DNA of 64,000 nucleotides from Sipunculus nudus. Taxonomy: Eukaryota > Annelida > Sipuncula > Golfingiida > Sipunculidae. A model generated the notes under the pieces. That model did no database searches. It saw only the letters and a list, made by a program, of their open reading frames with translations, and was not told the DNA's origin. A program made the position numbers and the translations under genes. Shown here in pieces: positions 23,332-35,214 of this stretch. Position 1 is the first letter of the stretch. The number at the start of each line of letters is the position of its first letter. The DNA lies in the NCBI GenBank assembly GCA_026874595.1, contig CM049320.1:27195214-27259213 (forward strand), read 5' to 3'.

Positions 23332-24321
23332 CTTCACTTTCATTAGCTTGACGAGCTGTCATTTCTCTATGTTAGACAACAAGTGACATTGAATTGGGGA
23401 AAAAAAATATTACATTCACAGTTGAATTACGTATATTCATGTAGCAGTTTTTAATAACCAGACTGGTTTTACTTGGAAAGTTTATCTTTCCGTCCGTAAT
23501 CACTGCTTGACAGCAGAAAGTGCGGTAGCCGAAACTGCTTCAAACTAAATTCCTCTTAGCAAGGGTAACCACCTCATATTTTGTATTATTTGATCATATG
23601 ATAATTGGATGGGCTAGATCAGTTGCCTGGCGTACGAGGGAAGACTTCCAAGAAGGGAAGGTATATGAAGTTATACAACGGGATTGATTCTCATCTCAGC
23701 ACTTAATATATTGTCTTTAATTATACTTTATTTTATATTCTAAGTAATCATGTCTTATGTCAAATCATTCCATAGGGAAAGTTGGTGCGGTTTTAAAGGG
23801 GGGTTCTTAGTATTTGAGCCCTTCTCGGTGTCTCACCTGGGATTTTGGCAGAGACTGGGTGCAATTTTTATCGGACGCGGGGTTTTAAGTGGAGATCTTA
23901 CGGTTACAACACTTTTCTTCACAATTTAGCAAATAAAACATGACCATATAAGCCTCTGATGACAAGTACTACTTCAGAGCTAATATTTTGATCTGATCCT
24001 TAGAATAGTTGTTCTATTATGACTTGTATTATGACTCTCAAGCCCCTATCAGTTTACCTAAACAAGCCTGAATGTAAAAGCAACATCTGAAAAGAAACAC
24101 ATGCACCACAAACAGAATATGCTTTCAAGGCTTTATTTGACTGGTCAGATTCTTGATTAACTGCTAGTAATGCTAAAACTTGGATCTTAACGGTAGTTGA
24201 GTCTACACAAGTCATTTGGTTGGCTCTCTTGCCTTGTTCATTATTCTTGAAATAAAAGCCATGGCAGTTGTGTGAACCAAGTAATCTGTAGGTTAGGGAG
24301 GCCTGTTTCCAGTTTCATTTT
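23332..24321. other. Intergenic between two Helentron-like elements
   Basis: No gene is supported. Contains the solo end of the 29-bp-TIR transposon (23750-23906), listed separately. Confidence 0.5.
23750..23906 (+). mobile_element. Truncated right end of the 29-bp-TIR transposon
   Basis: About 155 bases align with the right end of the full element (45455-45610), including GTTGGTGCGGTTTTAAA, TTCTTAGTATTTGAGCCC and the terminal TTTTAAGTGGAGATCTTACG. The rest of the element is missing. Several mismatches show age. Confidence 0.75.
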
Positions 24322-24600
24322 TATTTAGTTCAGCTGACTGAAATCAACCGAGGTATAGGAATGGTGCTTTGTACGTCGCCGGTCTGTTAGCAGGGCACAA
24401 AACAAATCATAACCGCTAACCCTAGAAACTTGTAGCTGAAGATCCATGTAGGTTAACAAAAAAATCTCCTTGGAAACCTGAAATTAGGTCACTGTGATCT
24501 ATACCCTCCGAGCTATGGGGCTTGTAAGTACCCCCCCCCCCCCCCCCATATAATTAAACAAGGCCTACAGGCCTAATGCAACCTGCGCATTTGGATATAC
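24322..24600 (+). mobile_element. Fragment of Helentron-like family B
   Basis: A decayed 5' hairpin (AGTTCAGCTGACTGAAATCA) is followed by body sequence shared inverted with 43740-44172 and 34805-35037 (ACAAATCATAACCGCTAACC, ATCTCCTTGGAAACCTGAAA, TTAGGTCACTGTGA). It is cut by a poly-C run (24531-24549) and then by AACAAGGCCTACAGGCCTAA, a hairpin terminus that recurs inverted at 32079-32102. Confidence 0.6.
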
Positions 24601-24647
24601 ACGAGGTATAACGCTTCAATGCTGAACCATTATTTTTCATATATATG

Positions 24648-27600
24648 AAAATAATGTCCCCAAAATCTCCTACCATGCCGAAAATTAGGTCAATAGGACC
24701 TCGTTCCTTTGTGATATTAAGGAATAACCTCAATTTTTATTAGAAATCTATTTTTACTCTTCAGGACTGCCTAATATCAAAACCACTCATCTGGTTTTCT
24801 TCATATTTACCATAAATATTCCTCTATATAGTTCCTATGTACATGCCAGAAATTGAGTCAGTATTATTAAATTTTAAAAAGTTATGGGCCAAAACATAAT
24901 GCACTTTGTAAAAAAAATCAGGAAAGATATTTGGTCACTTAAGACCAAAGTGTTAAAGGTAGGGACTTTTTTTCAGTAATACAACTTTAATTAATCAAAA
25001 TTTAATTGTATACCAAAAATTATATCAAAATCTGTTAATTTTTTTAAATATTGGCAAAAATATAAAATTGGTACCTTAAATTTTCCCCAACTTTGACCAC
25101 GGCACGTTTTTTTCCTGTAAGTACTGTGGATTAAATTTTCACAGCATGTACACATAAGGATTTAATCTGTTAAAATCAGAAATTTGAAAATAAAAGCAAA
25201 ATTAGGCTAGTTATTGAATTTTTTTGGAGGCTTTTGTTGTTTTCCCTTACATTGTCAAGCAGTCCACTTTGATGACTGTAGGTCATTCAGTGCACATCTC
25301 TATGCTCCTCAGAATGTTGACATAATGCTAGATGTCCCCAAAATCTCCTACCATACCGAAAATTGGGTCATTAGGACTTCGTTCCTTCGAGATATTAAGG
25401 AAAACCCTCCGTTTTCCATAAAAAAGCCATTGTTACACTTCAAGGCTGCCTAATATCAAAACCACTGATCTGTTTTTGATCATGTTTAGTATTCACATTC
25501 TTTCATACATCTTCTATGAACATACCAAAAATTAGGTCAGTATTGGGTATTATTTTGAGGTTATGGGCCAAAATATAATGCCATTTTTAAAAAATCAGGA
25601 AATATATTTACTCACCTAACATGAGAATTGCTGAACCTAGAGACTTTTTATCAGGAATATAACTTTATTTAATCAAGATTCAATTGTTTAACCAAAATTT
25701 GATCTGAATTTTGCAAATTTTTCAAGTTATTAGCATAAATAAAAAATCAATACCTTAAATTTTGTCCAATTTTGGCAATGGTACGTTTTTTCCCAGTAAG
25801 CACTGTTGATTTAATTTTCACAGCATATATACATAAGGATTTAATCTTTTAAAATCTGAAATTTCAAAGAAATTGATTGGAAGGAATAGCTTTTATTCAC
25901 GTTTTCATACACCATGTCAAGTGTTGTTTACATCTAGCCCATCTAGTAGTACAGCCTTCACTTGCATTATGTAACCCACCCCAGGCAGCTTGCCTTGGCT
26001 CAGCTTGGCCACTACCAGCGAGCTTCCCCTCTGCCCTGCACTCCCCCCCCCCCCCCGATGGTGCATAAACTAGATGAATGTTATTATTTTCTGTATTTGA
26101 TTCATTCTTATTCTAGGCTATGCTACATTTTAGATTTTGTATTGTACCACCAGGGTTACAATAATTAAAGTGTACATTTAATTGTGTCCACAAAGTGGTG
26201 TTTTGCTATGAAAGTGTGGATGTTCATCAGATAAGTAATTCCTTACTTCAGAAGAGTAAAAACTTCACCAGGTGTGAAATTGACTATTAATTCCAGTAAT
26301 AAATTAAAACTGGGATAGTAATTAGCACAATGATATTGTTTGTCCCTCATTCAACTAACAGTGTGTATACTTTATTTGAATAGATGTTTTATTTTATCAA
26401 ATTTACTGAATCTTTTATTTTATTTTGGTGAATAAAATTAAGCATGTACTGAAAACTCCAATTTGCAAAACTGTTTAATAGTGATTCAAGGAATATTCTT
26501 GTAGATGCCATGTTGTGGCATTATTTTCTTTTAAATTCAGTTTAAACATTTATGATTTAAAAATAATAAAATATAAGTGTATGCATAATATGACCCAATA
26601 TGAGCTACACTCTGGATATATGATGATTGCAACTTTTTTCAATAATTCTAATATTTTAACTTAGAGTTTCAGTTTTTACTCTGTATCTATAATGATTGCA
26701 ACTTTTGCAACAATTCTATTATTTTAACTTATATTTTCAGTTTTTTTATTGAAAATTTATAAAAACCTGTAAATAAAAAAAATGATTCAGATAAAAACTT
26801 CTTAATGGAAAAAGTGGATATGCTAAAAAAATAGGCTTATATATAAACTTAAAAGCATTATTCCCTTGAAAGTGAAATAAAGGGAATTCTGTCCACTTGC
26901 CTGTCCATCTGTAAATTTTCATATGCATCACTGAGTGAGTATCTCAAAACTTTTACTGTTTTTCTTCATGACAGTCTTGTAAGAGTATTAGTTTGCAATA
27001 ATATATTTAGAACTTTACTATAACCAAGTAGGAGGGCCCCTTTCCTCTAAGCTTTTCATATTCTTATATAAATGAAAAACATTACAATAGAATATTTCTA
27101 CATCCACCTTCGTGCTGCCCTCACTTTTCCCTTCTCCGAACCCCATCCCAAAGTCAGCCTCAGTAAGCAAGAACAAGATGAATCAGATATATTCATACTA
27201 TTCGTCCATAGGTACCTATGTACATGCCAGAAATTATGTCAATATTGTGTAATATGTAGACATAGTGGGCATCACAATAATGTACCTTGTCAAGACTAAA
27301 GAGATATTGTGTCATACAGTCACAAATTCATAAATCACTTCATCAGCATAATTAATCATAACATCATATCTGTCAAATTGAAAGCTTGCAGACTACCATA
27401 CACTTTAGATCCTTCAACAAAGAAAGAGCCTTATCATCATTCTACTACTGCTTATTACTGCTGTCATTGCATTCATATTTGCTCAAATATATCACAATTT
27501 ACAACCCGTCCTAAATAAATAAAAATAAACCATTATATCTTACTCTATTAATCCATCAGTCAGGTAATTTCATTTATCATTTACTCACATATTACATTAC

Positions 27601-27730
27601 ATTCCTTTATAATAGCCCAACATGTCCATGATATTAATAAGCTTTATGGACTCGATATAGTATCACAGTGGAGAAACATTTATAGTCCAATCACGATCAG
27701 CTGAGTGCCGTGACCCATGGGTCCCTTGTT
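24648..27730 (+). mobile_element. Helentron-like element A2, left copy, 5'-truncated, 3.1 kb
   Basis: Two 680-bp units start at about 24652 and 25335 (GTCCCCAAAATCTCCTACCA). The element ends in the standard 3' terminus at 27697-27730 (TCAGCTGAGTGCCGTGACCC then ATGGGTCCCTTGTT). It lacks the 5' hairpin. It matches 38603-41590 on the minus strand almost end to end, about 95% by eye in the best part (25214-25400 against 40850-41030). The ORFs inside are shared between copies only because the DNA is, and they carry no known domain. Confidence 0.7.
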
Positions 27731-29489
27731 ATATGATAGAAGGAAACCATGTCCTAGGATATTTCTTTTGAAAAACTGAACGATTCAACATGACAGTTTC
27801 TTCATAAACATTTTTCAAGCTGAAAGAGGCTAAAATTATGAGTTTTTTGCCCATAAAAAACAGGTCAGTGTAAGTGGCACCACGAAATCTGCAATTTGAA
27901 ATATGACTCATGTTACCAACATTTGCACAATACTTGGTAATGCTAGCTTCTGTCATTTCTGAGATTACTATGTCAACTGGTATGCTTACTTGACCATATG
28001 ACTAAGTTCAAATTTGTGTAACTAAAATTTATCAAACACAAACCATTTTAACAAATTTGAGAGGGCTCGCCTCTGGGATCATTTCTGTAAAATATTGAAC
28101 AATTTGGCTGAGCCATTAATATGAAGAAGACTTTTTAAGGTTTTCAGCTTTTTTTCCTATACAAATAAAAGAAAATGCAGATAGCAAAAAAAAGCTGAAT
28201 CCCAAAACATTTGATATGTGACAGATAATTGCATCAAATCTGGGGATGGTAGCTCCTACTGTTCCTGAGAAATTATGAGTTAATATACAGATGATATCTA
28301 AATTCATAAATCTACATTTTTTAAAAGATTTTAAAAACATTCTTGTCAATATTTACCATAGATAATCTGAAATCTTAATATCAAGAGGCATGATGTAATG
28401 GATGCTGATATACTGGTGCCAGGCTAGATGTATCAGCTTCACACAGCTAACATATATGGTAAAATGACTCGATTCAATCTTTATAATTCAGCCAAGATTC
28501 ATTCTTTGGAACCATAAAAGACAATTACTATAAGAATTTTTCAGGGAATTATTCTTGTAAAATATATAACAAACTGGCCTCAGTGTTTTCAGTCGAAAAA
28601 CGTTTTGCAGGTTAATAACTCATATAGGAAAATACAGCAAAATGGCTAAGTTCAGCTTCCCATAACTTAGCCAAAAATCACTGATTCAATACCATTTGAA
28701 CAAACTTGAATTATCAACATATAAGGATAATGAATGTGTGAGATTTAAGAATTTGGCCCAGCGATTTTTGAGAAGGAGATCTTTTTAACCACTTAGCTTA
28801 AATGAGATGTTATGGCATATGACTAAATTCAGCCTCCCATAACTCGGCCAAAAGTCACTGAACTAGCTGAGACCATTTGAACAGACTTCATAAAGCACTA
28901 CCCTAGGATCGCTTCTGTGCCATATTGAACAATTTGGCCTTATGGTTTCAGAACAGAAGTTCTTTGTAGCCCTTAGTATGATAAGGGCACTGATGACCCC
29001 CGTACATAAAAGGCCGATGCAGCTGGCACCACCAATACCTCAATTTCAGATATGACTCATGTGAACAACATTGGCATAAAATTTGGTGATGATAGCTCTC
29101 ACCGTTTCTAAGATTGTAATTTTAGTATGCATTTTTTGACAGAAGACTAAATTCAACTTCCTATAACTCGGCCAAAAATCACCGAACTTAAACCATTCGA
29201 GCAAACTTGGGAGAGATTGTTCAAGGAATCATTTCTGTGAAATACTGGACAATTTTTATCACAAAGTTTCGGAGAAGATTTTTAAAGCTTTTTTTAGCTT
29301 TTTCCCTAGAAAATGCAGTTAGCCGAAAAATAAGCAAAATCTGATAGAGTTTTTTAGATGACTAATTTTTTGCATAAAATTTCGTGATGCTAACTCTTGC
29401 CGTTTTCAAGATAATATGGGTTTACGTACAGACGTTGGACGACGAACGCCGGACGACGCCACACTATCGCATAAGCTCATAGGTTCGCA
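27731..29489 (-). repeat. Dispersed repeat family E, copy 1, with internal repeats
   Basis: From about 27975 to 29340 a unit containing CATAACTCGGCCAAAA, ACCATTTGAACAAACTT and GAACAATTTGGC recurs about five times at roughly 190-270-base intervals. The right edge at 29409-29488 reads, on the minus strand, TTTGCGAACCTATGAGCTTA then TGCGA and a CGTCCGGCG-rich stretch. That is the 5' end shared with copies at 29805 and 30478. Non-coding. A Helentron-like origin is possible (T-run plus AGC or GC start), but I found no 3' hairpin. Confidence 0.6.
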
Positions 29490-29804
29490 AAAAATGGATA
29501 CAAAACCTCCAGGATCGTGATAATTAATGCATGCAATGGAATGCCATGAATCTTTCCTTGAATATTGACAATGACTAGTTTTGTCAGTTCATAAAAACTA
29601 GCGGCGCCACCTGTATTTTTTTTATTTTTATGATTTTTTTCTGTTTTTGAGACCATCAAATGACAGCAGTTATGTCAGTTTCTCAGCTGTGGCTTCATCT
29701 AGCTTCCTGAAACCCAGTGTTTTTATTGATTATGATTGTTGCCTTCAGTACCTGAAGACTGATGGCGCCATCTGTATTTTTTCTCTTTTTGATGCATTTC
29801 AGCG
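29490..29804. other. Spacer between head-to-head family E copies
   Basis: Contains two related blocks, GCGGCGCCACCTGTATTTTT (29603) and GATGGCGCCATCTGTATTTT (29760), each with a GGCGCC palindrome, about 157 bases apart. No gene. Confidence 0.5.
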
Positions 29805-30165
29805 AACCTGTGAGCTTATGCGATGGTGCAGCGTCGTGCGTCGTGTGTCGTCTGTACGTTAACCATAGCTATCTCAAAAATGGCAGGAGCTAACATCAAA
29901 TTTTTTTTCAAATGATCAGTCATCTGAAAATCTCTATCGGATTTTGCTTTTTTTTTCTAACTGCATTTTCTGAGATTTTATAGGGGAAACGCTTAAAAAA
30001 GCTCTTAAAATCTGTTTCTCCGAAAATGTCCAGGCAAATTGTCTAATATTTCACAGAAATAATCCCTGGAACAATCTTTCTCAAATTTGTTCGAATGGTT
30101 CCAGTTCAGAGATGTTTATGATGAAACAGTTAAGCTGATTTGTTTAACTTTACAAGAATTATTCT
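29805..30165 (+). repeat. Dispersed repeat family E, copy 2 (opposite orientation)
   Basis: Starts AGCGAACCTGTGAGCTTATG, then a GTCGTGCGTCGTG stretch, and continues with the inverse of the 29150-29480 sequence (AACATTTTC-type block, CACAGAAATAATCCCTGGAA). Forms an inverted pair with copy 1. Confidence 0.65.
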
Positions 30166-30477
30166 ATGGTAGGGTTCTGTTGGATTTATAAGAATAGATT
30201 GGGTAAATACAGCTTTTAAAAGGCAGTGTAGCCAATTGGGAAAAAGTCTGTGTTTGAAACCAGATTTGACAACATGTTGAGTTTCAGCAGCAAAGTCAAG
30301 AGGTCACTCAGTACAACCAGGTGGGGTCCAGAAATCACGATGGCAACTGTCCTGGCTGTGTCTGGTGTATAGACAATGTGTCTAGACGTCTAGACACATC
30401 GTCCAGACGCAGAATGCCCAGATTAAAACTATATCTTTAGAACTATATCTTTCAACTGTTTGAAAAAACTTTTGTGT
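30166..30477. other. Intergenic, no feature recognised
   Basis: Contains a short perfect inverted repeat, GTGTCTAGACG and CGTCTAGACAC (near 30377-30400). No gene. Confidence 0.4.
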
Positions 30478-30720
30478 GCATTTTAGCGAATCTGTGAGCT
30501 TATGCAATTGTGTGGCGTCATCCGTCGGCCGTCATGCGTCATAGCTATCTAAACAAATTTGTCATCTAAAAATTTCTATTTAATTTTGCTTATTTCTTTG
30601 CTAACTGCCATTTCTTTCTTAGATTTTATAGGGAAGAAGCTAAAAAACATAAAAAATGTTCTCCTCCGAAACCATGCTGCCAAATTGTCCATTCATCTGT
30701 CCCAATAATCCTCCCTGGCA
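30478..30720 (+). repeat. Dispersed repeat family E, copy 3
   Basis: TTTTAGCGAATCTGTGAGCT then TATGCAATTGTGTGGCGTCA and the same following block as copy 2 (GATTTTATAGGGAAGAAGC). Truncated on the right by family F. Confidence 0.65.
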
Positions 30721-30760
30721 AAAAGAACATATCCAAAATATCCTGACTGATACATCCTAG

Positions 30761-31942
30761 TTGTATCCGCCAAAACAGAGTTTTGCGGATATTATGTGTT
30801 CAGTAGGACGCCACGGCCGCCACTGCCGCATAGGTTTCCGGAGAACTCCTCCTTAACCACTGTTTTTTTAAATTCGGGATTATAATCGGGTCACATGTGA
30901 ACTGCTGCGCCCTCATTTTAGGTTGACCTCTTACCTTTCCTCTCTGCCCAGCATCCATTTGTGCGTCTGTTTCCACACATAAACCCACTTATCTTGGAAC
31001 CGTTTGACCGACCAGGGTGAAAAAACTTTGCACAAATGTAGCCATTGGAAAGCTTTATAACATACACTAAAATGGTGGCGACACCTGCAACCATTTTTGC
31101 ACAGCGTCCATCTGTTCATCTGCCTTGGGATAAAACCACTCATTTCCCTGCATTGGTTTTACTTATCCACCTGAAATTTTGCATTTGTATACACCCTGGT
31201 TAGCTTTCTTGATTTTATGACAGGCGGCGCCACCTACATACACGTTAACGCTGCAGACATCCAAGCTCATATCTCGGAAACTGTCTGACTGATTGGGCAA
31301 AATGTTGCATGTGTATAGATCTCACATAGCTCTTCATCATACGCAAAATTGGTGGCGCCTCCTTCAACCATTTTTGCACAGCGTCCATCTGTTATTCTGC
31401 CGTGGGAAAAAAAATCACTCTTATCTCTGCAGTGGTTGGACATTTCTGCCTAAAATTTTGCAGGTTTATACATCTTGGATAGCTTTCTGGCGTTTGTGGC
31501 AGGTGGCGCCACCTACATTTCTGTTTACGCTGCAGACATCCAGGCTTATATATCAGGACTGGTTTGACATATCCCCCCGATATTTTTTTGCATGTGTATA
31601 GATCTCGTATAGCTCTTAATCATAAACAAGATTGCTGGCGCCACCTGCCACATTTTTTGCACAGCATCTTTCTGTTTGTGTGCTCAGGGATAAAATCACT
31701 CATATACAAGTAGTGGTTTGACTTATCTGCCTAAAATTTTGCATATGTATACATCTTGGACAGCTTTCTGGAATTTGTGGTAGGTGGTGCTACCTTCATA
31801 CACATTTCAGCTCCAGACATCTATGCTAATATGCAACACTTCACTCTATTTCCCCTTGCCACTCAATCCATGCCTCACTTCCCCTGTCCTACGGATACAC
31901 GTAGTCGCTTGTCAACTACCCATTTTCTGGTTTCAAAATGTC
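30761..31942 (+). mobile_element. Family F element, copy 2 (diverged)
   Basis: Starts with the same hairpin as the copy at 15.1 kb (GTATCCGCCAAAAC-AGA-GTTTTGCGGATAT, 30762-30791) and ends with the same CGGATACACGTAGTCGCTTG stretch (31892-31911) and its flank. Six degenerate GGTGGCGCCACC motifs lie at 31074, 31223, 31351, 31502, 31634 and 31783 with spacings 149, 128, 151, 132, 149, so the period is kept though the sequence has drifted. Confidence 0.75.
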
Positions 31943-32078
31943 CTAGTCCGAAACTTGCAGGTCCAAAACGTCCATTTTGCTGAAATCATAATGACTAAGG
32001 TAGATATGCAGGACATAAGAGGATCAATATTAAATTTTAAAAATAAACCTCCATTCAAACTCCAAACTTTGGTCAGGT

Positions 32079-32102
32079 TTGCATAAGGCCTGTAGGCCTT
32101 GT
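32079..32102 (+). repeat. Hairpin terminus GCATAAGGCCTGTAGGCCTTG(TTT)
   Basis: The palindromic core AAGGCCTGTAGGCCTT is followed by GTTT. The same motif is inverted at about 24562-24585. Its layout, hairpin then CTTGTT, is the same as the 3' terminus of families A-C, so it may be the 3' end of another Helentron-like family. Confidence 0.5.
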
Positions 32103-32149
32103 TTTCTTTATTTTGAGAAAATTGATTCTATCAGATTGCAGCTGTGCTT

Positions 32150-32627
32150 TAATCTGCGTCCTGAAACCTTGTGTGGTTATTATATTAGGGCACAAATCAG
32201 TAATAATCCCGTCCTTTCCTCTTTCTGTATGTCTGTCAAAATTGTTTCCTGATGATAACTCTGGTTTTGATTGACATGGATTCAAAACTTGACCTACATA
32301 TGGCCTACCTCTGACGCAATAACTCTATTGATTTTGGGGGTCCAAGGTCACAGGACCCACTTATTATAAAAGACTGTGGATGCATTTTAAGCAAAACTTT
32401 TCATCGCAAACATTCCATCTTGCACACATAGCTGACCAGCCAATGGGGGAAGAACCTGAAGGTCAATTTGGCCATCTCCAGTCCACATTTGTTTCCGGAT
32501 GATAGCTCCAGTTTTGATTGACATATTTGTTTCTATCTGGACTTATTTATGAACTACCTATAATGAAAGAACCCTTTTGCTTTTTGGGTCATGATGTCCA
32601 AGGTCAATTTCACAGGACTCACTTTTT
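32150..32627. repeat. Tandem copies of a repeat that served as insertion target
   Basis: Two related units of about 245 bases, each with GATGATAGCTCCAGTTTTGA-type (32249 and 32496) and CCAAGGTCA...CACAGGAC blocks (32342 and 32598). The second unit is split by the element at 32628-35037 and resumes at 35038. No gene. Confidence 0.65.
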
Positions 32628-33418
32628 ACAAGTGACCCATGGGTCATGACGCTTAGCTGCCAAGCATGACCTGCGACATCATGGGCTGAGATTCACAACT
32701 TCCAGTCAAATTTTGAAGAACCAATTTGCCAATTTGTTGAAATTTTCTACGACAACAGAAATATATATCACCTATGTCTGGTTAAAACACAGTGAATTGA
32801 TGGTCTGAGGAAAATGTATGATTGTTAAGGTATCCAGAACTATTCCCATAGCTTACTTGATACCTGTCAGTCTCAAAAGGAACACCACAAAGGGCAAATA
32901 TAAGATCAAAATATATAGCAAAAAATCAAGGAAATCAATGAAAGAATTATTGAGAAACAGGTGCTTCTGTATGAATTTTTATTCAATACAAGCTAACTGT
33001 ACTGCACTTTCATATATGATGTTAATATTTATTAAGAAATATTTGACCCAATCCTTTGCAAGATTACATTAATATACGTCCGACTGCCTTCACTTTAACA
33101 GTTCTTGAGATAATATGATCAAAAGGAATTTAAAGATGGTTGCCTGGTGGCCATTTTGGACTTCTGACAGGTCTGAAATCAGACAACAACCATTCTCTAA
33201 ATCGGACCAAAATTTGAAGGAAAATTACTGAAACTGCACTGAAAAAAGGATTTCTAAGGTGGCTAACTGGCAGACATAATGGATTTCTGACAAGTCTGAC
33301 ATTTGATATCACACATCCTCCAAAAAGAGACCAAACTTGGGGCAAATTCTCCAAATGATGTTACAGTAATGAATGTCCAAAACAATTCAAAAGGCATGTT
33401 CAGGCGCTCATATCAGAT

Positions 33419-33511
33419 TTACAGATATGCAAATGTAAATGTGTAGGTCCAATATTTTTTATTATCACTCTGCTTTTCAATGGGGTCAGCAGGGTTGGTT
33501 AACTGCAAAAC
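33419..33511 (-). CDS. MICOS10: Candidate alternative last exon of MIC10 (low support)
   Basis: An acceptor (TTTCTTTTCTTTCAG on the minus strand) precedes an open frame of 30 codons. It begins V-L-Q, contains QLTNPADPIEKQSDN and ends in a stop, phase 0 as needed after exon 3. It competes with 36029-36058. Its position inside a mobile element and its length compared with other MIC10 tails make it the less likely choice. Confidence 0.2.
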   Translation of the reverse strand, partial: VLQLTNPADPIEKQSDNKKYWTYTFTFAYL

Positions 33512-34283
33512 CTGAAAGAAAAGAAATGCAGAAAGCATGACTAAGAGTCTTGTAATAAAATAAAGCCATCCTAAATCAAGTACACATCCACATATTATGA
33601 GAACAAACACTTGCTTTTATATGTGGTGATTTACATAAAAATATTCAGATATCTAGGAAACTAAGTTTATTGCTATGATTCCATAAAATAAACTGCAAAA
33701 TGTTCCCATCATCTTATAAATCAGTAGCTAAACCTTAATACTATACTCTCATAGTGTTAATTCCTGGCTGAAGTATTCCAACAACAGTGTTTTGTTATGC
33801 AGTAACGAGGTACTTATCACTCAGCCTTATCACTTAATAGCTTGATACAAAAGGGAGTCATATGTCACCAGTGTCACTCACAATAACAGCCACACGGTGA
33901 GATGTACCAGCTGGAGTGCAAGCTTATATATACAAGAAAAATAGAGATGGTCTACAAAATAAGTTGACCTGACCTATGACCTTGGCCTTTTGCCCACATA
34001 TCAACTGGATTCTTTCTAAATGATGGGTAACTACTAACCAATTACATCTGGCCGGGTGTAATTACTTGGCAACCAATGAGTGAATAACTTAGACCTGCAA
34101 ACTTAAATCTCCTGACCAGCTGACCTCATAATCAATTAGTTATTTCTTCATGCAAAAAGACCCATAAATATGAAGTTTGAATCACATTGAGTGATGCATA
34201 GATGTGGCATATGTGAAAGACTGAAGGTTTGGGTTTAACAGTTTCGCTTGAAATATGTTCACAAGGATTTAGAACAATATTGT

Positions 34284-34720
34284 GACCTTGACCTTTGACC
34301 TTTTGAACTCAACTTCAATAGGCTTCTTTCCCTATTGGTAAGAAAGCCATATATGACAGATGGAAAGTATAGATTGAAAAGTTTGTCTTAAAATGACTCG
34401 CAAGAAGAGGGTGCTGTGAACTTGACCTTTGACCTCAAAATCAACAGGTCTTTCCCCTGTTGGCAGAGAAGCGATATCAGTGCTGAAAGGTTTGGAATGA
34501 AAGGTCTAGCTTGAAATGTGTCCACAACCTTTTCAAAGAAGTGGATCCTGTGACCCTGACCTTTGACCTTGTGACCTCAACATCTATAGGATTCTTCTCC
34601 CACTTAGTAGGTGAGCTATATGTGAAAGATCAAAGAATTGGGATGAAAGGTTTGGCTTAAAATGCATCCACAGGCTTTTCAAAGAAGTTGGTTCTGTGAT
34701 CTTGACCTTTGACCTTGGGA
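34284..34720. repeat. Four tandem units with GACCTTGACCTTTGACC
   Basis: TGACCTTTGACC occurs at about 34288, 34423, 34557 and 34703, spacing 134-146 bases. The units also share AAAGA(A/T)..GGTTT and CTTCCCCTGTTGGTA(G) segments. A degenerate fifth unit lies near 33965. Confidence 0.8.
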
Positions 34721-35214
34721 CCTCAAAATAATTATGGTTCTTCCCCTGTTGGTAGGTGAGCTGTATGTGAAAGATGGGAGGTTTGGGATGAAAATTTTGG
34801 CTAAAAGAATTATTTCTGGGGGGTGCAAACACACCCCATAACTTTGAGAATATAGGTCGCAGTGACCTAATTTCAGGTTTGCAAGGAGATCTTTTTAGAA
34901 CCTCTAAGACTGCATAGGGTTCATGGCCCTAGCCCCTACGGTTAGGATTTGTGCCCTGCTAACGGACGGACGGCCGGACGGAAGGACAAAGACCCATCGC
35001 TATAGCCCAGCATGACTGAAAGTCAGCTGAGCTAAAAAGATTGTGGATGTATTTTAAGCCCAAATTCCATCCAAAACCTTTAATCTTTCAGATATTGTTT
35101 ACCTGCCAGGTCAAGGTCACAGGAGCCATCCATTCACAAATGTACTCTACTACAGTGCTATGCCCTACTTTGATTTCTGAACTCCTCCTGTACCGTTAAC
35201 AACCATGACTCGCA

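Larger units (their letters stand above)
32628..35037 (-). mobile_element. Helentron-like element, families B/C, complete nested insertion, 2.4 kb
   Basis: On the minus strand the 5' end is TTTTTAGCTCAGCTGACTTT with its hairpin at 35004-35033, and the 3' end at 32628-32660 reads AGCTAAGCGTCATGACCCAT then GGGTCACTTGT. The boundaries are fixed by an empty site: 32350-32385 (CACAGGACCCACTTATTATA then AAAGACTGTGGATG) is uninterrupted, while here CACAGGACTCACTTTTTA and AAAAAGATTGTGGATG flank the element. No target duplication can be seen. The body includes a B-type block (34805-35000) and a four-unit tandem array with TGACCTTTGACC (34284-34720). It contains the candidate alternative last exon of MIC10 (33419-33511), which would then be transposon-derived. 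Confidence 0.75.

Noticed and set aside
25214-25453. ORF of 79 codons conserved in several places (also 40790-41023, 41955-42158, 49282-49485)
   Set aside because: The similarity follows the underlying repeat DNA, frames break at different points in each copy, and stop codons interrupt. It has no protein-level signature.
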